Origin: Kouleothrix aurantiaca
GTDB taxonomy: Bacteria > Chloroflexota > Chloroflexia > Chloroflexales > Roseiflexaceae
Assembly: GCA_001399705.1 (NCBI GenBank)
Contig: LJCR01000141.1
Location: forward strand, 1-6,354
Length of the DNA: 6,354 bases
Direction: 5' to 3'
Shown: piece by piece, positions 1 through 4,961 of the stretch
Position numbering within the stretch: position 1 is the first letter of the stretch
Layout: each line of letters opens with the position of its first letter
Notes under the pieces: model-generated
What the model saw: the letters and a program-made list of their open reading frames with translations, nothing else
Told to the model about the DNA's origin: nothing
Database searches by the model: none
Translations under genes and position numbers: made by a program

Positions 1-1
1 G

Positions 2-937
2 CCCGCAGTCGCGGCCGCCTTTGTGATGTGCCGCGACTGCGGGCATGTCATCAGCTGCCCGAACTGCGCCACGCCGCTGATCGTGCACTACGACGAGCTG
101 GAAGGCGGCCCGCCACCGGGCGGCTACGATTCTTCGTTCAATATTCTGATCTGCCATTCGTGCAACCACCGCGAGATGGTGCCGGGCCAGTGCCCGGAGT
201 GCTGGAGCCCGCGCATCAAGTCGTTTGGCATTGGCACGCAGCGCGTGGTCGAAGAAGTCGAGCTGCTGTTCCCCGGCACGCGCACGCTGCGCTGGGATCG
301 CGACAGTGTGACGCGCAAAGGCGATCACGGCCGCATGCTCGATCATTTTCTGCGGCACGACGCCGACGTGCTGGTGGGCACGCAGATGATCGCCAAGGGG
401 CTCGACCTGCCGCTGGTGTCGGTGGTGGGGGTTGTTGCGGCCGACACTGGCCTGAACCTGCCCGATTTCCGCTCCGGCGAGCGCGCTTTTCAGCTGCTGA
501 CGCAGGTGGCCGGTCGCGCTGGGCGGCGCAGCGCGGGCGCACAGGTGGTGCTGCAAAGCTACGCGCCCGACCACTATGCGCTCCAGGCCGCGCAGGAGCA
601 CGACTACACTGCGTTTTTCGCGCAGGAGATCGCGTTTCGCCAGCAGGCCGGCTACCCGCCATTTAGCCGTCTGGTGCGCTTCATCCATACCAGCGGCAGC
701 GATGAGCGTGGTGAGCGCGCCGCCCGCGAATTTGCCGAGGAAATTACCCAGCTGGCGGAAACGCTGGATCTCGGCAGCTGGAGCCTGGTCGGCCCGGCGC
801 CGGCCTTTTTCCACCGCCAGCGCAACCGCTTTCGCTGGCATGTCGTGCTGCGCGCCGAAAACCCCGCGCCGCTGCTCGACGCCTTGCAGCTGCCGCACGG
901 CTGGGTGCTGGATGTCGACCCGGTGCACGTGCTGTAG
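2..937 (+). CDS. priA: Primosomal protein N' (PriA helicase), C-terminal part, 5' truncated by window edge
   Basis: PriA is the superfamily 2 DNA helicase that recognises stalled or collapsed forks and reloads the replicative helicase. About the last 310 residues are present; the DEAD-like N-terminal half lies outside. Numbering from the GTG at 23, eight zinc-binding cysteines are at 3, 6, 12, 15, 44, 47, 57 and 60, in the CxxC...CxxC order of PriA. Motif V (GTQMIAKGLDLP, 119-130) and motif VI (QVAGRAGR, 161-168) follow, then YPPFSRL (211-217), the C-terminal domain with GPAPAFFHRQRNRF (257-270), and the typical ending DVDPVHVL. The gap between the second and third cysteine pairs is 28 residues, against about 14 in E. 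coli PriA as I remember it; the extra piece is Gly/Pro-rich. Codons before position 23 are open but read PAVAAAF rather than the NRRG-type sequence expected before the first cysteine, so the first 20 bases may hold an indel. The GTG at 23 is an internal codon, not the start. Confidence 0.95.
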   Translation, partial: PAVAAAFVMCRDCGHVISCPNCATPLIVHYDELEGGPPPGGYDSSFNILICHSCNHREMVPGQCPECWSPRIKSFGIGTQRVVEEVELLFPGTRTLRWDRDSVTRKGDHGRMLDHFLRHDADVLVGTQMIAKGLDLPLVSVVGVVAADTGLNLPDFRSGERAFQLLTQVAGRAGRRSAGAQVVLQSYAPDHYALQAAQEHDYTAFFAQEIAFRQQAGYPPFSRLVRFIHTSGSDERGERAAREFAEEITQLAETLDLGSWSLVGPAPAFFHRQRNRFRWHVVLRAENPAPLLDALQLPHGWVLDVDPVHVL

Positions 938-1022
938 TGCGCTAGCACAACTTTGTGGAAATCTGTTGCTGCTTGCTGAAAGACCACGGACAACCGACTA
1001 CCATTATTGTACTCACTAAACC
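938..1022. other. Short convergent intergenic gap, no clear terminator
   Basis: This is the gap between the priA and TetR-regulator stop codons, which face each other. A weak GTGCT/AGCAC hairpin spans the priA stop (928-949) but is not followed by a T-run. On the minus strand I see no hairpin with a U-tract either. I see no promoter or small gene here. Confidence 0.5.
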
Positions 1023-1670
1023 CTACTCGCCCTCCCCTACCCCCTGCGCCGAAAGCGCACTAGCGTCCAGCGCGGCGCGCACCACTCGTTCCACCGTCGG
1101 CACAACGTCCGTGCATGAATGCTCGGTCCCGGCCAGCATATCAAACATCTCGAAGCTCGTCAGCGCGAACAGAAGCTCGACAGTGGCGTCGAACGCGGCC
1201 GCGCTGGGGCGGCCAGTCTGCTCGGCCAGCCGCTGCGTAAGGATGCGCAAACCGCGCCGCCGCCGCTCGTCGCGCGCGCGGATCACCTGCGCAAACTCTT
1301 CCTCAAGGGTTGCCAGCGCGCGCAGCCGCCGCGAAAGCAGCCGGTCAGATTCCCAGAACGTGCCAAACACGCGAACCGGCTCAGCCAGCGCGGCATAGGC
1401 GTCGGGCAGGCGAAACACGCTCGCAAGCTGCTCGATGCCGCCGTTTGCCGCAAGCGTATCGCAGATCGCCTCCAGCAAGCCCACCTTCGACTCAAACTGG
1501 TAGTACACCGTCATGCGCGAAACGTCGGCCGCGCGCGCCACCGCTTCGATCGTGAAGCGCATGCCACCATCGTGTGCGGTGAGCAGGCTGCGCGCCGCGT
1601 CGATCATGCGGGCGCGGGTTTGCTGAACGGCGTGTTCGCGTTCGCCAAGGCGGTAGCTGCGTGGGCTCAT
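1023..1670 (-). CDS. TetR/AcrR-family transcriptional regulator
   Basis: The predicted protein is a 215-residue one-component repressor. The N-terminal DNA-binding domain spans roughly residues 18-64: RARMIDAARSLL forms the first helix, FTIEAVARAADVS leads into the helix-turn-helix, and SRMTVYYQFESK (51-62) is the TetR recognition helix with its typical T-x-YYxF signature. The rest (about 65-205) is helical and diverged, as expected for the ligand-binding and dimerisation domain, so the inducer cannot be read. The ATG is preceded by GGAGGA at good spacing. The gene is divergent from the DUF2269-like membrane protein gene, with 135 bp between them holding promoter-like elements and an inverted repeat. 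By the usual TetR arrangement it probably represses itself and that neighbour; this is inference. Family assignment is secure, target and ligand are unknown. Confidence 0.93.
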   Translation of the reverse strand: MSPRSYRLGEREHAVQQTRARMIDAARSLLTAHDGGMRFTIEAVARAADVSRMTVYYQFESKVGLLEAICDTLAANGGIEQLASVFRLPDAYAALAEPVRVFGTFWESDRLLSRRLRALATLEEEFAQVIRARDERRRRGLRILTQRLAEQTGRPSAAAFDATVELLFALTSFEMFDMLAGTEHSCTDVVPTVERVVRAALDASALSAQGVGEGE

Positions 1671-1676
1671 GCTGTT

Positions 1677-1682
1677 TCCTCC
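1677..1682 (-). promoter_or_regulatory. Ribosome binding site of the TetR regulator
   Basis: On the minus strand GGAGGA lies 6 nt before the ATG at 1670. It is a near-perfect Shine-Dalgarno sequence and fixes this start rather than an internal one. Confidence 0.75.
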
Positions 1683-1724
1683 GCCGCTATTCTACCAAAT
1701 CCCCGCGATTCCCGTTCGTACAGG

Positions 1725-1753
1725 TTGACAGGCGAAATATTTAATTATACAGT
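1725..1753 (+). promoter_or_regulatory. Candidate sigma-70 promoter for the DUF2269-like gene
   Basis: A perfect TTGACA (1725-1730) is followed after exactly 17 bp by TACAGT (1748-1753), which matches TATAAT at 4 of 6 positions. Transcription would start near 1760, giving a 5' leader of about 46 nt ending in a strong ribosome binding site. The -10 region is covered by the ATACAGTAT repeat, so a bound repressor there would block RNA polymerase. Confidence 0.55.
1744..1749 (-). promoter_or_regulatory. Candidate -10 element for the TetR regulator
   Basis: The minus strand carries a perfect TATAAT here, within an AT-rich island unlike the surrounding GC-rich DNA. It would start transcription near 1737 and give a leader of about 66 nt. 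No convincing -35 hexamer lies 16-18 bp upstream, so the promoter may need an activator or may be weak. It overlaps the -10 region of the oppositely oriented candidate promoter. Confidence 0.4.
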
Positions 1754-1755
1754 AT
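1747..1755. promoter_or_regulatory. Small inverted repeat, possible TetR operator core
   Basis: ATAC-A-GTAT is a perfect 4-bp inverted repeat around one central base. It overlaps the -10 elements of both divergent promoter candidates. TetR-family operators are short palindromes in the divergent promoter region, so position and form fit, but the arms do not extend cleanly beyond 4 bp. A nearby 8-bp palindrome, AAATATTT (1735-1742), sits in the spacer of the plus-strand promoter and is an alternative half of the site. Confidence 0.35.
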
Positions 1756-1792
1756 GTAAGAATAATTCAGCGCGCGGCAGGCGCGGCAACGC

Positions 1793-1799
1793 AGGAGGG
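1793..1799 (+). promoter_or_regulatory. Ribosome binding site of the DUF2269-like gene
   Basis: AGGAGGG lies 6 nt before the ATG at 1806. It decides the start: the same frame stays open far upstream through the antisense of the TetR gene, but only this ATG has a Shine-Dalgarno sequence and begins a transmembrane helix at once. Confidence 0.8.
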
Positions 1800-1805
1800 A
1801 CAACC

Positions 1806-2261
1806 ATGGTCTTTGGTGCGCTCAAGTTCATCCATGTTGTGTCGGTGATTGTGTGGGTGGGTGGGATCATAACCATGACGTTGCTGAACATGCGGCTGGC
1901 GCGCGTTCGCGAAGCCGGCGCGCAGGCGGCGCTGGCGCAGTTCGGCGGCTTTATGGGGCGGGCGGTGTTTCTGCCGGCGGCGGGGCTGACGTTTCTGGCC
2001 GGGCTTGCCACTGGCCTGAGCGCCGGCTTTCAGCTGAACAGCCTGTGGATCATCTGGGGTTTTGCCGTGATCGTGCTCTCGATGCTGCTCACGAATGGCG
2101 TGATGCGCCCAATTGGCGCGCGCATTGGCGCGCTGGCGTCCAGCGGGCAGCAGGCACAGGTTCCTGCATTGCAAAGCCGCCTGCTGTGGCTGAGCGTGCT
2201 GAATATTGTGCTTCTGCTTTCGGCAGTGTGGGTGATGATCGCCAAGCCGGCGCTAGGTTAG
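1806..2261 (+). CDS. Small four-helix integral membrane protein, DUF2269/CopD-like
   Basis: The 151-residue protein has four predicted membrane segments: about 5-27, 54-74, 79-99 and 126-146. Helix 1 carries His10 followed by Trp17-Val-Gly-Gly, the H...W.GG pattern I associate with DUF2269 and the related CopD/DUF2214-type four-helix proteins. The loop between helices 1 and 2 is rich in Arg, Glu and Gln (30-45), and another polar loop runs from about 101 to 124. No catalytic motif is visible and the function of DUF2269 is not established; a conserved membrane histidine makes haem or metal contact possible but unproven. The gene is divergent from the TetR regulator, which probably controls it. 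Its TAG stop (2259-2261) overlaps the stop of the convergent histidine kinase gene, so the two share no intergenic space. Confidence 0.85.
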   Translation: MVFGALKFIHVVSVIVWVGGIITMTLLNMRLARVREAGAQAALAQFGGFMGRAVFLPAAGLTFLAGLATGLSAGFQLNSLWIIWGFAVIVLSMLLTNGVMRPIGARIGALASSGQQAQVPALQSRLLWLSVLNIVLLLSAVWVMIAKPALG

Positions 2262-3568
2262 CGCTTTGGGGGCAGGGCTGCCGGCAGGCGCACGGTGAAT
2301 GTCGAGCCCTGCCCAATTGCGCTTTTCACTTGGATATCGCCGCCAAGCAGCTGGCAGAAACGCTGGCTCAGGGCTAGCCCCAGCCCGCTGCCAACGTAGC
2401 GCCGCGTCAGCGAGGTGTCGTTCTGGGTAAAGGGCTGGAACAAGCCGGCGAGCTGCTCATCGGTCATGCCAGCGCCGGTGTCTTCGATCGTAAAGGTCAC
2501 CCACTCGCCGTCGTCGTGCTGCGTGCGCGCAACGCCGATCGCGATCTGCCCTTCCACGGTGAATTTGCACGCATTGCTCAGCAGGTGCAGCAGCATCTGG
2601 CGCACTTTGTTGCGGTCGGAGTACATTAGCCCCATCGGGCCATCGGCGCGCACCTGCACAGAGTTGGCGTTACGAGTTGCCAGCGCCCGCGCCGTGTCGG
2701 CCAGCCCTTCCACAAGCGGCGCCAGCGCAAATTCCTCGGGAATGGCGATCTGCTTGCCCGCGTCGATCTGGGCCAGATCGATCACGCTGTTGATCAAAGC
2801 GAGCAGGTGGTTCCCCGCCGCCACAATGTGGTCGAGATCGGAAAGAATCGGCGGCAGCGTTTGCAGCAGCGATTCCTGCTTCAGCAGCTCGCTGTAGCCA
2901 ATAATTGCCGTCAGCGGCGTGCGCAGCTCGTGGCTCACATTGGCGAGGAACACGCTTTTTGCGTGCGATGCGCTCTCGGCCGCCTCCTTGGCGCGCTGCA
3001 GCTCCTGCTCGGCGCGTTTGCGCTCGGTGATATCGCGCACAATCGCCATTCCGCCAATGATCGCGCCCGACTCGTTGACCAGCGGCGCGTAGTGGCTTTC
3101 GAACGAGCCCGGCTGCTCGTCGCCCGGCCTGATGTGGCGCTGATCTTGCGCGACCATGGTGCGGCCCGCCAGCGCCGCGCGGAAGAAAAATTCTTCGCCG
3201 TTTTGCAGCAGGTGCGGAAACAGCTCGAAGGCATTGTGGCCGATCACGGCATTGCTTGGCTGGCCCGAGATGCGCTCCATACCCGGGTTCCATACTGTGA
3301 AACAGCAGTGTGTGTCAAAGGCAAAAATCCCATCAACACTGCTGTGCACCAGGCGCTCGAACACGGCGCGCATGGCTGAGTTGGCCTCGATCAGCTCTTG
3401 CGAAGTCAGCTCAAGCGATCGCTCAAGCATACGCCGGTCGGCATCGAACTGGTGGTAGGCGGAATTCACTGCGGCAATCAGATCGCGCCACTGGGCTTCA
3501 GTTTCGTCGGCGCTGATCGCGGCACGTTTCAGCTGGCGGCGCAGCAAGCTATGCAGGGAATGTGTCAT
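2258..3568 (-). CDS. PAS-domain sensor histidine kinase, partner of the FIST protein
   Basis: The 436-residue kinase has no membrane segment and should be cytoplasmic. An N-terminal helical region (about 1-65, with DRRMLERSLELTSQELIEAN) resembles the leader region I recall from kinases and GGDEF proteins encoded beside FIST genes. A PAS domain with PAC tail (about 66-182, ending VRDITERKRAE) and a coiled linker follow. The HisKA domain has the H-box FLANVSHELRTPL with phospho-accepting His213. The ATPase domain shows the N-box around Asn332 (LLSNACKFT), the G1 box DTGAGM (363-368), the F-box region FQPF and the G2 box GSGLGL (393-398), so catalysis looks intact. There is no receiver domain and no response regulator in the window. 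The ATG overlaps the FIST stop as ATGA (3565-3568), which indicates translational coupling; no strong Shine-Dalgarno sequence is seen. Input most likely comes from the FIST protein, from the PAS domain, or from both. Confidence 0.93.
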   Translation of the reverse strand: MTHSLHSLLRRQLKRAAISADETEAQWRDLIAAVNSAYHQFDADRRMLERSLELTSQELIEANSAMRAVFERLVHSSVDGIFAFDTHCCFTVWNPGMERISGQPSNAVIGHNAFELFPHLLQNGEEFFFRAALAGRTMVAQDQRHIRPGDEQPGSFESHYAPLVNESGAIIGGMAIVRDITERKRAEQELQRAKEAAESASHAKSVFLANVSHELRTPLTAIIGYSELLKQESLLQTLPPILSDLDHIVAAGNHLLALINSVIDLAQIDAGKQIAIPEEFALAPLVEGLADTARALATRNANSVQVRADGPMGLMYSDRNKVRQMLLHLLSNACKFTVEGQIAIGVARTQHDDGEWVTFTIEDTGAGMTDEQLAGLFQPFTQNDTSLTRRYVGSGLGLALSQRFCQLLGGDIQVKSAIGQGSTFTVRLPAALPPKR

Positions 3569-4695
3569 GGAATCTCTGCCAGGGTGGTGATTGTCATAGT
3601 CTGGTTGTGCAGCTCGCAGCCCGTGCCATTTCGGAAGGGCGCGATCTCACCGTAGGAATAAAAGCCGGCAAGCACAGGCCGCTGGCCAAAGGTTTCGTAA
3701 ACACCTTCGACTTCTTCTTCAATACGCTGCATCAGCAGCTCTTTGCGCCCGACGCAGCTAATCAGCAGCGCCAGCTCGGGCTGCGCGCCGTGAAGCATGC
3801 TCGCCCTGGCCGCGCCGATGGCGCCGTCGAGCAGCCGGTCGAAATTGGCTTTCATCAGCCGCGCATAGCTGCCCTGTGGCATGTCGCCGGCAAAGGTGAT
3901 GCTTTGGGCCTGCTCGTCGACGGAGAGGATTGTGCGCACCAGGCCGGGCTGGCCGCCCGGGCCACGCAAGCTGAGCGGGAAGCGCAGGCCGGCGGCAGGC
4001 AGCTCGTGTGCATATTCGCCCAGGTAGCGCTTGTACAGGCTCAGTGCCGACTTCCCATCCAGCTCGTAGAGCACATTGCCCACCGAGCGCGTGATCAGTC
4101 GCTCGGGGCCAAACGAATCCCACCCGCCCTGCGAGCCATAGCCGATCCACAGATGCTTGCCATAAAGACCTAACGCAGCAACACAGCCAGAACGCGGCTG
4201 GCCGTCGCACAGCACCACAGTTTCGGCAAAGGCAACACCATCGGCGGCCAGCCCACCCGTCACTGCCACGCCGGCCGGCAAGTGCCGGTTCATGCCCTCA
4301 AGAATGGCGCTGGTGTTTGCGACCAGGCCATCGGCCAGCAGCAGCACGTGGCGCAGCCCTGCCGGCGGAAGCAGCCGCGCAAGCGCCGCCCCGCGCGCGA
4401 CCTGGTCGTCATCCGCTTCAAGCGCGATGGTTGCGATGTGAAAGGCGGTTTGGCCGAAGCGAATGGCTGTGGCGGCAATCGAGTCGTCGTAGATGTGCGC
4501 GCCGGCAATTTCGCCAGCAGTTGAGCAGCCAAAGAACTGAGCCTGCGGGTAGGTTGCACGAAGCGCGTCGAGTGCTGGCTGGTGCAGAAGCGCGGCGCGA
4601 GCGCCAAACACCAGCACTAACTGCGCCTGGTTGGGGAGCTGAGCCGGCCGCATCCAGCCGGCGCGCTGGGTCCAGATCGATTGTTCACATTGCAT
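3565..4695 (-). CDS. FIST-domain sensory protein (FIST_N plus FIST_C), NosP-like
   Basis: The 376-residue soluble protein is made almost entirely of the two FIST domains: FIST_N from about 25 to 215, with LVLVFGARAALL and the signature GCSTAGEI (56-63), and FIST_C from about 216 to 370, with GKSALSLYKRYLG (214-226), CVGRKELL (314-321), GFYSYGEIAP (344-353) and the closing LHNQTMTITTL. FIST proteins are small-ligand sensors. A subset, NosP, binds haem and nitric oxide and controls a kinase encoded next to it (P. aeruginosa NosP/NahK). This gene is first in an operon with a PAS histidine kinase, overlapping it by 4 bp, which is the same arrangement. Whether this copy binds haem cannot be told from the sequence alone; several histidines are available. 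The ATG at 4695 has only a poor Shine-Dalgarno sequence, so the first 10-15 residues are uncertain. Amino-acid or other small-molecule sensing is the alternative. Confidence 0.92.
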   Translation of the reverse strand: MQCEQSIWTQRAGWMRPAQLPNQAQLVLVFGARAALLHQPALDALRATYPQAQFFGCSTAGEIAGAHIYDDSIAATAIRFGQTAFHIATIALEADDDQVARGAALARLLPPAGLRHVLLLADGLVANTSAILEGMNRHLPAGVAVTGGLAADGVAFAETVVLCDGQPRSGCVAALGLYGKHLWIGYGSQGGWDSFGPERLITRSVGNVLYELDGKSALSLYKRYLGEYAHELPAAGLRFPLSLRGPGGQPGLVRTILSVDEQAQSITFAGDMPQGSYARLMKANFDRLLDGAIGAARASMLHGAQPELALLISCVGRKELLMQRIEEEVEGVYETFGQRPVLAGFYSYGEIAPFRNGTGCELHNQTMTITTLAEIP

Positions 4696-4770
4696 CGATG
4701 TGCTCGGCAGGTTGCATAGATGGAAGATTGGCCGTACATTCCCGAAAGAGCGGCACGCGACTTTGGTTGA

Positions 4771-4798
4771 AGTGTATCATGGAACTGGCCGCGGAAAA
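4771..4798 (-). promoter_or_regulatory. Weak candidate promoter for the FIST/kinase operon
   Basis: On the minus strand an extended -10 element, TGATACACT (TG plus TACACT, 4 of 6 matches), lies 16 bp after TTTTCC (3 of 6 matches to TTGACA). The start would be near 4764 with a leader of about 69 nt. It is the best I can find upstream of the FIST gene but it is not strong. Confidence 0.3.
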
Positions 4799-4819
4799 GC
4801 TGCGGAATCGGTGAGATGA

Positions 4820-4848
4820 TTGACAGTCGTGTAGCGGCATGCTATACT
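4820..4848 (+). promoter_or_regulatory. Strong sigma-70 promoter of metF leader
   Basis: A perfect TTGACA (4820-4825) is followed after exactly 17 bp by TATACT (4843-4848), 5 of 6 matches to TATAAT. The TG at 4840-4841 makes this an extended -10 (TGCTATACT). Transcription should start near 4855. It is the best promoter in the window and points at metF, about 107 nt further on. Confidence 0.8.
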
Positions 4849-4854
4849 CCCGCG

Positions 4855-4961
4855 CGTCAGCTCAGTTGTTCGCAGGCGGTTTCACGCCTTGATATGCAGT
4901 GCAGCCTCTCATCGCCGAGTGCTGATGAGGGGTTTTTGTGTGCTGTGCTCTATAGAAGTAT
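4855..4961 (+). ncRNA. Structured metF leader with terminator: possible attenuator, riboswitch or small RNA
   Basis: This is the predicted 5' untranslated region of metF. From the start it holds CGTCAGC (4855-4861), a hairpin AGGCG/CGCCT (4874-4878 with 4885-4889, six-base loop), and then an intrinsic terminator (4905-4937) that ends 24 nt before the metF ATG. CGTCAGC can pair over 7 bp, with one G-U, to GCTGATG (4921-4927), which overlaps the 3' arm of the terminator stem. The two structures therefore exclude each other, as in a transcription attenuator. The sensor part would be only about 50 nt. I do not recognise it as SAM-I, SAM-II, SAH, THF or T-box. It contains no convincing leader peptide: the ATG at 4894 lacks a ribosome binding site. 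Alternatively it is an independent small RNA of about 83 nt, with metF expressed by read-through or from its own start. Promoter and terminator are clear; the regulatory role is inference. Confidence 0.5.
4905..4937 (+). terminator. Intrinsic terminator inside the metF leader
   Basis: CCTCTCATC (4905-4913) pairs with GATGAGGGG (4924-4932) as a 9-bp stem with a single G-U pair and a 10-nt loop. TTTTT (4933-4937) follows at once. Sequence and spacing are those of a Rho-independent terminator on the plus strand. It lies downstream of the promoter and upstream of metF, so it cannot be the end of any protein gene seen here. Confidence 0.8.

Noticed and set aside
216..662. Open frames on both strands inside priA
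   Set aside because: They are shadows of the conserved PriA frame, with Arg/Ala/Pro-rich composition and no recognisable motif.
928..949. GTGCT/AGCAC hairpin at the priA stop codon as a terminator
   Set aside because: Only 5 bp with a 10-nt loop and no T-run behind it.
1119..1805. Upstream in-frame extension of the DUF2269-like gene through the antisense of the TetR gene
   Set aside because: It is Arg/Ala-rich low-quality sequence opposite a clear TetR gene. The ATG at 1806 has a strong ribosome binding site and starts directly with a membrane helix.
2670..3293. Additional minus-strand and plus-strand frames inside the histidine kinase
   Set aside because: The kinase frame carries all catalytic boxes; the alternatives are frame-shifted copies with no domain content.
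4693..4700. Perfect 8-bp palindrome CATCGATG across the FIST start codon
   Set aside because: Too short to be meaningful alone, and no second copy or longer arms are seen nearby.
4855..4915. Possible tRNA, because AGCTCAGTTG resembles a D-arm
   Set aside because: No T-arm GGTTCRANNCC, no acceptor stem and no credible anticodon arm; the resemblance is limited to about ten bases.
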